8,354 nt of DNA from Clostridia bacterium (GCA_017577715.1 PKRC01000029.1:1-8354), one strand, 5' to 3'. Shown: positions 1 through 6,493, numbered from the stretch's first letter. Program-made: numbers and translations. The notes: a model not told the origin generated them from the sequence alone.

Positions 1-54
1 CATTGCAGGGTATGAAAACATGAGTTAAACAATAAATGGCTTGAAAGGAGGAAG

Positions 55-99
55 CGGCACGTTTCTGCGCTATACGGCGTAACTCGAGGAAAGGTGCCG
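55..99 (+). promoter_or_regulatory. Leader hairpin around the ribosome binding site of the GDT1 gene
   Basis: The six bases CGGCAC at 55-60 are exactly complementary to GTGCCG at 94-99. The 3' half of the enclosed loop contains the likely Shine-Dalgarno sequence GAGGAAAGG (86-94) for the ATG at 107. Pairing would place this site at the base of a stem, so translation could be modulated. GDT1-family genes are often under manganese (yybP-ykoY) riboswitch control, but I do not see the conserved bases of that motif here. Only the complementarity is seen; any regulatory role is inference. Confidence 0.25.
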
Positions 100-106
100 G
101 TACATA

Positions 107-412
107 ATGAACTGGAAACTGTTTTTATTGTCGTTCTTTATGCTGTTTATAGCCGAGCTGGGCGATAAGACGCAGCTGACTGTCTTTACCCTGGCAACTC
201 AGCATAAAGAGCCTCTGCCGGTGTTTCTCGGTGCTTCTTTAGCTCTAGTTGTGGTTACTCTGCTGGGTTCTTTTTTGGGTGGAGTGGTAACCAGGTATGT
301 TCCCACATCTTATCTGCAGCTTTTAGCTGGCCTCCTGTTTGTAGGAATTGGAATTTTTATTTTAAGAGAAGCTTTGCCCCAAGTATGGAATATGCTTATT
401 ATGAGGAAATAG
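107..412 (+). CDS. Half-size TMEM165/GDT1 (UPF0016) family membrane protein
   Basis: This 101-aa protein is a probable cation (Mn2+/Ca2+) exporter or exchanger of the cytoplasmic membrane. The family signature E-x-G-D-K-T is present as ELGDKTQ at residues 17-23, inside the first hydrophobic helix (about 3-20). Two more hydrophobic segments follow, at about 38-61 (starting VFLGASLALVVV) and 69-88. Full-length members have about 190-200 residues with two copies of the signature. This one has a single copy, as in the short bacterial forms that are thought to pair as homo- or heterodimers. The ATG at 107 has the Shine-Dalgarno GAGGAAAGG 12 bases upstream. A hairpin follows the stop codon at 419-439. 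The reading frame open at the left edge that ends at 26-28 could be the tail of a preceding gene, possibly a partner half, but only eight codons are visible. The family assignment is firm; the transported ion is inferred from characterised members. Confidence 0.85.
   Translation: MNWKLFLLSFFMLFIAELGDKTQLTVFTLATQHKEPLPVFLGASLALVVVTLLGSFLGGVVTRYVPTSYLQLLAGLLFVGIGIFILREALPQVWNMLIMRK
374..402 (+). promoter_or_regulatory. Candidate promoter for the beta-mannosidase gene inside the GDT1 3' end
   Basis: TTGCCC (374-379) and TATTAT (397-402) are separated by exactly 17 bases and match the sigma-70 boxes at 4 of 6 and 5 of 6 positions. Transcription would start near 409, just before the hairpin at 419-439, and run into the mannosidase gene at 474. 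No other place between the GDT1 stop and the mannosidase start has room for a promoter. The call rests on spacing and box matches only. Confidence 0.35.
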
Positions 413-418
413 ACTTTC

Positions 419-455
419 CCAGACCTGATTGTGGTCTGGTTTATTAAAAATTTTT
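419..455 (+). terminator. Rho-independent terminator or attenuator hairpin between GDT1 and beta-mannosidase
   Basis: CCAGACC (419-425) and GGTCTGG (433-439) form a perfect 7-bp stem with a 7-base loop, followed by TTTATT and an A/T-rich run. It directly follows the GDT1 stop codon, as expected for a terminator. The T tract is interrupted, so termination may be partial. Because the next gene starts only 34 bases after the stem, the hairpin may instead act within the mannosidase leader if transcription begins at the candidate promoter inside GDT1. Confidence 0.55.
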
Positions 456-473
456 AAGGGGGAGAGTGGCTGT

Positions 474-2981
474 ATGAATCGGGTTATAAGCCTTGAGGGG
501 ACATGGCGGTTCTGTTCAAAAAAGGACAGGCGATGGAAAGAAGGCAAGTTGCCGGGCTGTGTTCAGCTGGACCTGATGGCCTTGGGAGAGCTGGAGGACC
601 CGTTTTACCGCTTAAACGAGGTGGAGTTTCACAAGCTGGAGGAGGAAGAGTGGATATACCGCAAGGAGTTTGAATGGAACGACGCTCTTCCTGTACCAGG
701 AAAGGTATACCTGGTATTTGAGGGCATTGATACCCTGGCAGATGTGTATATGAACGGGCATTATCTTGGCAGAGCCGAAAACATGTTCATTCCTTACCGC
801 TTTGACGTAGGAAAAATCCTGAGGGCCGGATTAAATGAAGTGGAGGTACATTTTGATTCCCCGATTAGGACAATTCGGGCAATGGAGCGCAACAGCCCGG
901 TTTCTCTGCGCGGCGGCAGCGAGATCGGCAGGCCATATGTGAGAAAGGCGCAATATTCCTATGGCTGGGATTGGGGTCCAAGGATTGCGCAGGTGGGGCT
1001 GTGGAGGCCGGTGTATCTGGAGGTCATTGAAACTGCCAAGATACGCTATCCTTTCTTTGAAACCCGGCATATCGATAAAGAAGGGGCTTTTGTAGCAACG
1101 GGCGCCGAGATTGAGATGGTTGTCCGTGATGATGGGAAGGCAGTTTCATCTGATGAAATGGAAGCGTTTGTGGAGATACTCTACGATGGAAAAACCGTCG
1201 TCTCGGAAAAGGCAAGCATCGATAGATTCAGGGGTAAGCTGCAGATAAGCTGGCAGGGCGTGATCGAAAAGCCGGCGCTGTGGTATCCCAATGGTATGGG
1301 TCAGCAGCCGCTTTATGAGGTAAAGCTGCGCCTTATGTATAATGGCAAAACCGTAGATGAGCACAGCTTTTGCACAGGCATTCGCACTGTGAGGCTTGTA
1401 CGGGAACGGGATGAGGAAGGAGAAAGCTTCATCTTTGAAATAAATGGGGAAAAGGTTTTTGCAAAAGGGGCTAACTGGATACCGGCTGACAGCCTTCTGC
1501 CCAGGCTGACGGAAGACGATTATTACTATTACATAAAAGCAGCAAAGGACGCAAACATGAACATGCTTCGCATATGGGGCGGTGGCATATACGAGCATCC
1601 CGCGTTTTACGAGGCATGCGACAGGATGGGCATCATGGTATGGCAGGATTTCATGTATGCCTGTGCTCAATATCCAGACCAGTTTGATTGGTTTCAAAGG
1701 TTGGCCGAGGTGGAGGCCGAGCACGTGGTAAAGAGCCTGAGGATACATCCATCCATAGTGCTGTGGTGCGGCAACAACGAGAACAACTGGGGATTCCATT
1801 CTTGGTGGGGCAATGGCGTTCCCAAATATTTAGGCAACTATATATACCAGGAAATACTGCCCAGGGTTTGTGCCGAGAATGACCCTTCCCGTCCTTACTG
1901 GGTGTCCAGCCCATATGGAGGCGAGGACCCCAACTCGATGGCCGAGGGGGATCGCCATTCCTGGACGGTGTGGAGCGGCTGGGCAGACTATAAGGAGTAT
2001 CTCAACGATACCGGCAGGTTCCTCAGCGAATTTGGATTCCAGGCCATGCCCTGTTTGAAGACCATATATTCTTTTACGCAGCCTGAGGATCGCCATCCGC
2101 TCAGCCCGGTGATGCTGTCCCACAATAAGATGGTGTGCGGCACTGAGAGGCTGGTAAGGTTTATGATAGCCAAAGCGGGGTTCCCCAGGGACTTCACAAG
2201 TTTTGTGTATCTGACGCAGTTTATCCAGGCTGAGGCCATAAAGACCGGCGTAGAGCACTGGCGCACCAGGAAATTTAAGACCGCCGGTACGCTTTACTGG
2301 CAGATCAACGATTGCTGGCCGGTGGCCAGCTGGTCGTGCATCGATTACCAGCGCAGGAAGAAAGGCCTGTACTATTATACCAAGAAATTCTTCCATAATA
2401 TCTTGGTGGTACCCAAATACAAGGAGGGGCGCATATTCATTCATGCTGTAAATGACACGCTCAATGAACTGGATGCCCAAGTACGAGTAACGGCCTATGC
2501 ACTCGATGGTACCAAGAAGGGCGAGATGTACATGAAGACGGTTTTGCTGCCCAACAGCGCTTCGGCAGTGGGCAGTATAAAGCCTGAAGAGCTGGGGATT
2601 GGTTATAGGCGCGTCGTTATGCCTGTGGATGCGGGTTCGACCACTTTCCCCGTTGAAAAGAACGGCGAACTTTTGGATACCGTGCTGTTTGTAGAGCTGG
2701 TGGCCGATGGCCAGAGTGCGAAAAATTACCTGGTGTTTGACGCCTTCAGAAACCTTGAACTCAAAGAGCCTGATATAAGCTGTACAGTAAAAGGAAACAC
2801 AATAGAGCTTGTATCCGATAAACCGGCCTTTGGGGTGTTTTTGGAGACCCAGCGAGATGTTGAGCTGTCGGATAACTGCATTATCTTGGAGCCCGGTGTC
2901 CCATGTGTAGTGGAGGCCTCGGGTGAACCAGGAGATGTGAAAGTGATTGATATTACGCGTATGATCACCAAGCTGTATTGA
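474..2981 (+). CDS. Beta-mannosidase, glycoside hydrolase family 2 (EC 3.2.1.25)
   Basis: An 835-aa retaining exo-beta-mannosidase that removes terminal beta-1,4-mannose from manno-oligosaccharides. It has no signal peptide, so it acts in the cytoplasm on imported oligosaccharides. The GH2 order is visible: sugar-binding jelly-roll domain (about 1-185) with the beta-mannosidase hallmark GWDWGP at 164-169, an immunoglobulin-like domain (about 190-290), a TIM barrel (about 300-620) with ANWIPADS from 333 and RIWGGG from 366, and C-terminal beta domains. The predicted acid/base is Glu436 in WCGNNEN and the predicted nucleophile is Glu519 in LSEFGFQ. Both are intact and the length is normal for the family. 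I chose the ATG at 474 because AAGGGGGAG (456-464) sits nine bases upstream and MNRVISLEGTWRF is a typical GH2 start. An in-frame TTG at 429 lies in the preceding hairpin and is rejected. No transporter or other glycosidase gene is adjacent in the window. Mannosidase is preferred over beta-galactosidase or glucuronidase because of GWDWGP. Confidence 0.93.
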   Translation: MNRVISLEGTWRFCSKKDRRWKEGKLPGCVQLDLMALGELEDPFYRLNEVEFHKLEEEEWIYRKEFEWNDALPVPGKVYLVFEGIDTLADVYMNGHYLGRAENMFIPYRFDVGKILRAGLNEVEVHFDSPIRTIRAMERNSPVSLRGGSEIGRPYVRKAQYSYGWDWGPRIAQVGLWRPVYLEVIETAKIRYPFFETRHIDKEGAFVATGAEIEMVVRDDGKAVSSDEMEAFVEILYDGKTVVSEKASIDRFRGKLQISWQGVIEKPALWYPNGMGQQPLYEVKLRLMYNGKTVDEHSFCTGIRTVRLVRERDEEGESFIFEINGEKVFAKGANWIPADSLLPRLTEDDYYYYIKAAKDANMNMLRIWGGGIYEHPAFYEACDRMGIMVWQDFMYACAQYPDQFDWFQRLAEVEAEHVVKSLRIHPSIVLWCGNNENNWGFHSWWGNGVPKYLGNYIYQEILPRVCAENDPSRPYWVSSPYGGEDPNSMAEGDRHSWTVWSGWADYKEYLNDTGRFLSEFGFQAMPCLKTIYSFTQPEDRHPLSPVMLSHNKMVCGTERLVRFMIAKAGFPRDFTSFVYLTQFIQAEAIKTGVEHWRTRKFKTAGTLYWQINDCWPVASWSCIDYQRRKKGLYYYTKKFFHNILVVPKYKEGRIFIHAVNDTLNELDAQVRVTAYALDGTKKGEMYMKTVLLPNSASAVGSIKPEELGIGYRRVVMPVDAGSTTFPVEKNGELLDTVLFVELVADGQSAKNYLVFDAFRNLELKEPDISCTVKGNTIELVSDKPAFGVFLETQRDVELSDNCIILEPGVPCVVEASGEPGDVKVIDITRMITKLY

Positions 2982-3007
2982 GGATGAGCCATTCATCCTC
3001 TTTTTTT
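2980..3007 (+). terminator. Strong Rho-independent terminator after beta-mannosidase
   Basis: GAGGATGA (2980-2987) pairs perfectly with TCATCCTC (2993-3000) around a 5-base loop and is followed by seven T residues (3001-3007). The stem begins within the TGA stop codon of the mannosidase gene. This ends the mannosidase transcript and isolates it from the mobile-element debris downstream. Confidence 0.9.
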
Positions 3008-3031
3008 ATGGGAAATTTTTGTTGCAGCGTG

Positions 3032-3069
3032 AAACGCGGGGGTAAATGCTTAGTAAAACGTGGGGGTAA
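3032..3069. repeat. Two direct G-rich repeats, possible insertion sequence end
   Basis: AAACGCGGGGGTAA (3032-3045) and AAACGTGGGGGTAA (3056-3069) match at 13 of 14 bases with a 24-base period. They lie in the otherwise gene-free stretch 3008-3109, between the mannosidase terminator and a transposase fragment. Several insertion sequences, notably of the IS21 family, carry repeated transposase-binding sites of this general form near their ends, so this may be an IS end remnant. No matching transposase gene is adjacent, and the family assignment is a guess. Confidence 0.4.
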
Positions 3070-3109
3070 TAAATGGGGAAAACAATATCCTTATGAATTT
3101 CGTAGTTAG

Positions 3110-3328
3110 AAAAACAACTGGAATGTAATAAGTCCGTTTTTTAAATATACTCGAGAGATACGTAAGATTATGTATACCACCAATATTATTGAAGGTTTAC
3201 ATCGTAAGTTTAAGAAAGTAATCAAGACAAAATCTGTATTTCCTTCTGATAGTGCACTTGAGAAGATGCTTTATCTTGCATCTATGAATGTTATGAAGAA
3301 ATTGATACAGCCGAGTCTCCGCATGTAA
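3110..3328 (+). pseudogene. IS256-family transposase, C-terminal remnant
   Basis: An open frame of 72 codons without a start codon encodes the conserved end of an IS256-family (Transposase_mut) protein. It contains NWNVISPFFKY, then IRKIMYTTNIIEGLHRK with the third catalytic acid of the DDE triad in TTNIIE, then FPSDSALEKMLYLASMN. Around 330 upstream residues, including both catalytic Asp residues, are absent. A TAG at 3107-3109 closes the frame on the left. Similarity to the family fades after LASMNVMKKLIQ (about 3312), close to where the next transposase fragment starts. It belongs to a different subgroup from the intact IS256 element at 4312-5835 (which has TTNSLERLNEE) but resembles the remnant at 6482-6743. 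It is non-functional. Confidence 0.85.
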
Positions 3329-4184
3329 AAAAGCAGAATACAGGATTTATGAATTTGTGGAGGCTATAGATGGGAAGCCATATCGATTTGTATTAGTTCA
3401 TACAAATTCGTTAAGGGAGCAGAAAACAAAGACATTGCAGAAGCGCTGGGAGAAAGAGAAGCAAGAGTTGGAGAAGGAGGCTAAGCGTATAGGCAAGAGA
3501 GCATTTGCATGTGTTGAAGATGCAATGCGGGAGAGCGCGGCTTTTATGGAAAAAGTTAAGTCTTTGCATTATAATGTAGAAGCTCATATAGAAGAGAAGG
3601 TTAGCCGTAAATATAGTAGAAGAGGGAGGCCTGGTACGGAAGATAGTTATGAGGAGACAGTAAGCTACTATGTAAAACATACTATAGGGGAAAGGGATGA
3701 TATGGCATGTGAAAAAGATCTTTTTATGGAATCGACATTTGTTCTTATTACTTCAGTTATGGATAGGGATAGGTATCCTGGATGGAGGATACTGGCAGAA
3801 TATAAAGGGCAAAGTTCAATAGAGCAGGCATTTAAGTTTTTGAAGAGTCCAGTGTACTTAGGGCCTGTATATTTGAAGAAACCTGAGCGAGTAGAAGCGA
3901 TGGGGTATGTCTTTATACTTGTTTTGCTAATAGCGTCTTATTTAGAGTATAGAGTAAGGAAAGCTTTGAGGGACAGAGGGGAATATTATATTCAGCCTAA
4001 TGGGCAAAAATCTACTCGTCCATCAGTTAGGACTATACTTGAGGTATTGGAGACTGTGTTGGTTATATATTTCAATGGCAATCTATATTTACCGAATGAT
4101 ACTTCACCAAAGATATTGAAGATGCTAGAATGGTTGGGGTTTAGTCCTGACATTTACACTAAAAAGATAAATGTTATTTTTTGA
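3329..4184 (+). pseudogene. IS1634-type (IS4 superfamily) transposase, N-terminally truncated
   Basis: The frame is open from the stop of the previous fragment, and the first possible start is GTG at 3357 (275 aa). Similarity to IS1634-type transposases begins near 3333 with AEYRIYEF and continues with PYRFVLVHTNSLREQK, a charged helical region (about residues 20-85) and the C-terminal catalytic block. That block has the IS4-superfamily Y-(2)-R-(3)-E-(6)-K pattern as YKGQSSIEQAFKFLK, with Gln in place of Arg; the catalytic Glu is residue 156 counted from the GTG. Typical members have about 530-560 residues. The N-terminal half with both catalytic Asp residues is missing, so the protein cannot transpose. 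No Shine-Dalgarno precedes the GTG. The 3' end runs directly into an IS30 fragment on the other strand, so the IS1634 right terminal repeat appears to be lost too. Confidence 0.8.
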
Positions 4185-4311
4185 CATACGAAATCTGGGT
4201 TAAAATGTCCTCTATACTGTATTCAGCTATAGTACTTCCCTTTGGAATGAATCGTCTCAGCTGCCCATTTATCTGTTCATTACTCCCTTTTTCCCATGCA
4301 TGGTAAAGGTG
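4174..4311 (-). pseudogene. IS30-family transposase, C-terminal fragment
   Basis: Read on the minus strand from 4311, one frame gives YHAWEKGSNEQINGQLRRF, then IPKGSTIAEYSIEDILTQIS, and a stop at 4174-4176. WE+GSNE-x-x-NG-x-x-R-x-x-x-PKG is the characteristic C-terminal block of IS30-family DDE transposases and holds the catalytic Glu. The rest of the protein is missing upstream, where the intact IS256 element begins at 4312. The usual NNRPRK block that follows in the family is also absent at the junction with the IS1634 remnant (about 4176-4190). It is a small island cut on both sides and too short to have been called as a gene. Confidence 0.75.
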
Positions 4312-4338
4312 GATCAAGTCCAATTTTTTGTGTAAAAA
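4312..4338 (+). repeat. Left terminal inverted repeat of the IS256-family element
   Basis: It carries AAGTCC and TTGTGTAAAAA, mirrored at 5809-5835. The IS30 transposase fragment reads right up to this boundary, which supports the placement of the left end at about 4312. Confidence 0.7.
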
Positions 4339-4389
4339 TCCCTCTAGTTAGAACCAAGTGTTTCTATCACCACCGCTTGGCTTATTATA

Positions 4390-4466
4390 CCGCCTCCGAC
4401 CCTTTAGGTGTTAAGGATACACTATCACTGGGCTTTGCCGCCCTTGACACCAGAGGCCTCCGGCGG
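4390..4466. other. Long imperfect stem-loop in the noncoding left part of the IS256-family element
   Basis: CCGCC (4390-4394) pairs with GGCGG (4462-4466) and GGTGTTAAGG (4407-4416) pairs with CCTTGACACC (4442-4451) with one G-U pair. The loop is about 25 bases and there is an internal loop between the two paired blocks. It lies in the roughly 155 noncoding bases between the transposase stop (4494) and the left terminal repeat. It could be a transcription-blocking or transposase-binding structure, or an unrecognised small RNA. Only the pairing is seen. Confidence 0.45.
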
Positions 4467-4493
4467 ATACGAATACTTACCGGTGGGGATAGG

Positions 4494-5720
4494 TTATCTT
4501 ATTTGAATTACTTTTTCCTTTGATTTTTTAAAGGCTTCTTTCTGCCATTCAAAATACTCGGCCATATCCAAGTACTTTTTGCCAGAAGCCCATTTTTCGT
4601 CCTGTTCCATAAGTAATGCTCCGATTAGGCGGATAGCTGATTCCCGGTTGGGAAATATCCTGATTACCCTCTCACGCCGGCGAACTTCTTCATTTAGCCG
4701 TTCTAAACTGTTGGTGGTACGAAGTCTTTTTCGATAACGCTCAGGAAGCTCCAAAACCGCTATAGCATCTTCAAAACCTTCTTCTAATACATCCATGGCC
4801 TTAGCAGCTTTGGCTCTATACTCATCTAACACCTGATTTAGTAGCATTCTTGCTGTTTTGGCATCCGGTGCTTCGAATATAGCCCTTACCTTGGCATGAA
4901 TTTCTTTTTGTAAGGCTTTCGGGGTTTTATCGAGGATATTACGCATAAAATGGGTTTGGCAGCGCTGCCAGGTCGCCCCCTGAAAATACTGGCGAATAGC
5001 CCGTATAAGCCCGTTGTGATGATCGGAAACTACCAGATCTACGCCGTGTAGGCCCCTTTGTTTTAGCCGGGAAAAAAATTCACTCCAACTTTCTTCCGAT
5101 TCGCTGTCTCCAACCATAAGGCCTAATACTTCCCGGTAGCCTTCTTCATTTACGCCAACGGCAATTAAAAGGCCCCGTTGACGGACACGGCCATCTTCTC
5201 TAACCTTTATGACCATGGCATCCACTATGACAAAGGGGAAGCTTCTTTCTCTAAGGGGCCTTGAATTCCAGGTTGTAATAATAGGGTCAAGGTTTTTACA
5301 AAGCTCAGAGATTGTAGATTTTGAAAACTCGGTACCGCAAAGCTCGTAAGTTATTTCTTCAATTTTCCTGGTAGATACCCCGTTAACCACCATTTCCATT
5401 AATGCCAGTAAGAGGGCCTGTTCGCTTCTCTGGTAACGGCGAAAGATGTCAGTAGTGAGCTTACCGTTGCGGAGCCTTGGAACTCTTAACGTAAGGGTGC
5501 CGACTCTGGTGACTAAATTTCTCGGATAGTAGCCGTTACGGTAGGCTTGTCTTTCTTCGGTTCTTTCATAAGGTTCAGCTTTGATTTGCTCGGTGGCCTG
5601 GGCTTGCAGTATTTGATTGAGTATTGATTCAAAAAGTTTGGCCATCCCTTCATCTTTAGCTCCTTTTAAAAAGAGGTGGTGCAAAATTTCTGAATCAATG
5701 GTAATATTATATTGAGCCAT
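4494..5720 (-). CDS. IS256-family transposase (Transposase_mut, DDE)
   Basis: A full-length 408-aa mutator-type DDE transposase, the usual size for IS256 proteins. It cuts and joins the ends of its own element by a copy-out, paste-in route. The catalytic residues are predicted as Asp167 in FVIVDAM, Asp233 in VVSDHHNG and Glu340 in TTNSLERLNEE, all intact. The conserved WQRCQTHFMRN block (251-261) with Cys254 and His257 is present. The N-terminal 100 residues include RNGYYPRNLVTRVGTL, typical of the DNA-binding part. The ATG at 5720 has GGAGGG (5728-5733) seven bases upstream. A possible promoter is at 5761-5790. No frameshift or internal stop is visible, so the element may be active. It is the only intact transposase in the window and is clearly a different lineage from the two decayed IS256-family remnants nearby. 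Confidence 0.95.
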   Translation of the reverse strand: MAQYNITIDSEILHHLFLKGAKDEGMAKLFESILNQILQAQATEQIKAEPYERTEERQAYRNGYYPRNLVTRVGTLTLRVPRLRNGKLTTDIFRRYQRSEQALLLALMEMVVNGVSTRKIEEITYELCGTEFSKSTISELCKNLDPIITTWNSRPLRERSFPFVIVDAMVIKVREDGRVRQRGLLIAVGVNEEGYREVLGLMVGDSESEESWSEFFSRLKQRGLHGVDLVVSDHHNGLIRAIRQYFQGATWQRCQTHFMRNILDKTPKALQKEIHAKVRAIFEAPDAKTARMLLNQVLDEYRAKAAKAMDVLEEGFEDAIAVLELPERYRKRLRTTNSLERLNEEVRRRERVIRIFPNRESAIRLIGALLMEQDEKWASGKKYLDMAEYFEWQKEAFKKSKEKVIQIR

Positions 5721-5760
5721 TTCTCATCCCTCCAGTTAGGTTTTTGGGTTTGTCAATTTT

Positions 5761-5790
5761 ATTCTAACCAGAGGGGTGAGGGTGGCTCAA
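5761..5790 (-). promoter_or_regulatory. Possible promoter of the IS256-family transposase
   Basis: On the minus strand TTGAGC (5785-5790) and TAGAAT (5761-5766) are spaced by 18 bases, upstream of the transposase ATG. Both boxes match the consensus at 4 of 6 positions or better. A TTGACA closer to the gene has no suitable -10 box. Confidence 0.3.
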
Positions 5791-5808
5791 CCCTTTTTTA
5801 AAACTCCC

Positions 5809-5835
5809 TTTTTACACAATTATATGGACTTAACT
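5809..5835 (-). repeat. Right terminal inverted repeat of the IS256-family element
   Basis: The reverse complement carries AAGTCCATATAATTGTGT, closer than the left repeat to the IS256 end sequence I recall. The pirin reading frame starts immediately outside, at about 5836. Confidence 0.7.
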
Positions 5836-6461
5836 TTTATGACTCATAGGGACAGTTTAGGGAACGAGGACACGATTGGTAATGGAGAGATCCAATGGAT
5901 GACAGCGGGTTCCGGTATTATGCATGAAGAAAAACTTCCGGCAGCTGACAGACTATTGGGCATGTAACTCTGGCTTAACCTTCCCGCAAAGGACAAAATG
6001 GCTCCACCAGCTTATCACAGTATCAAGAACTCAGAAATTGAGGAGATCGAATTTGATGGTGGCAAATTAAGATTATTAGCAGGATAATTTAAAGAGAGAA
6101 AAGGATATATGAGCAAATATTTACCTCTGGATTACTATGATATTCACCTTAAGCCAAATGCTTCTATGCGCTTGAGTACCGATAATGAGCGTTCAGTAAT
6201 AATATTTACACTTTTAGGCGATGCTTATGTCGGTGGAGAACTGGTAAAGGAAAAGACTGCTGTAAAACTTACCTATGGTGATCAATTAGAGATAAAGTCT
6301 GCAGATAAAAAAGCCCAAGTACTATTTTCATTAGTTCGGTACGTTTGAATGAACCCATAGCTTGGGGCGGTCCTATCGTAATGAACACTAAGGAAGAATT
6401 GAAAAAGACCTTTGATGATTTAAAAAAAGCACATTTATACAGAAGACAATATCTTACTTAA
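5836..6461 (+). pseudogene. Pirin-family gene, truncated and inactivated
   Basis: Pirins are bicupin proteins; bacterial members include quercetinase-like enzymes and regulators. The reading frame enters from the IS256 end and gives MTHRDSLGNEDTIGNGEI, then QWMTAGSGIMHEE, then LWLNLPAKDKMAPPAYH, then YLPLDYYDIHLKPNA, then NEPIAWGGPIVMNTKEEL, all landmark pirin segments in the right order. It is broken in four ways. The N-terminal 60 or so residues before HRDS, including the first metal-binding histidines, are missing at the IS boundary. TAA at 5965-5967 replaces an expected Gln codon (GM-stop-LWLNLP). TAA at 6085-6087 replaces an expected Glu codon (LLAG-stop-F). A frameshift lies near 6337-6344, after LFSLVR. 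The final stop is at 6459-6461. ATG-initiated pieces at 5776 and 6109 are not real genes. Confidence 0.9.
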
Positions 6462-6493
6462 GATAGACAAGGGGACGGTTCTCATGTCTTAAG
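6457..6493. repeat. Hairpin repeat with GGGGACGGTTCTC core (REP-like)
   Basis: AGACA (6465-6469) pairs with TGTCT (6485-6489), and GGGGA (6471-6475) pairs with TTCTC (6479-6483) using G-U pairs around CGG. The outer CTTAAG (6457-6462) pairs with CTTAAG (6488-6493). The core GGGGACGGTTCT is one I associate, from memory, with dispersed hairpin repeats near REP/Y1-type transposases in Clostridia genomes. It overlaps the end of the pirin pseudogene and separates it from an IS256-family remnant. Only this copy is in the window, so repeat status cannot be shown here. Confidence 0.5.

Larger units (their letters stand above)
4312..5835. mobile_element. Complete IS256-family insertion sequence
   Basis: Terminal inverted repeats of 27 bp lie at 4312-4338 and, reversed, at 5809-5835. 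They agree at 20 of 27 positions and share the core AAGTCCA and TTGTGTAAAAA. This matches the classic IS256 end as I recall it (AAGTCC followed by ATTGTGTAAAA). The element of about 1.52 kb holds one transposase gene on the minus strand, 115 bases from the right end and about 180 from the left end. The flanking 8-9 bases (for example TAAAGGTG on the left and TTTATGAC on the right) are not duplicated, so this is not a clean insertion. The exact outermost bases are uncertain by a few positions. Confidence 0.8.

Noticed and set aside
1..106. yybP-ykoY manganese riboswitch before the GDT1 gene
   Set aside because: The gene family suggested it, but the conserved bases of that motif are not present in the visible 106 bases.
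429..473. Upstream TTG start extending the mannosidase by 15 residues
   Set aside because: It lies inside the hairpin at 419-439, has no Shine-Dalgarno, and the ATG at 474 has an excellent one with a family-typical start.
1830..2996. 388-codon minus-strand frame within the mannosidase gene
   Set aside because: It is a shadow of the GH2 coding sequence. It has no recognisable domain or ribosome binding site, and the GH2 protein has its full set of motifs over the same span.
3032..3069. CRISPR array
   Set aside because: Only two short repeats with a 10-base gap, no spacers of regular length and no cas genes in the window.
5776..5967. 63-codon gene starting inside the IS256 right end
   Set aside because: Its start is IS sequence, and its second half is the pirin frame ending at a premature stop; it is a chance fusion.
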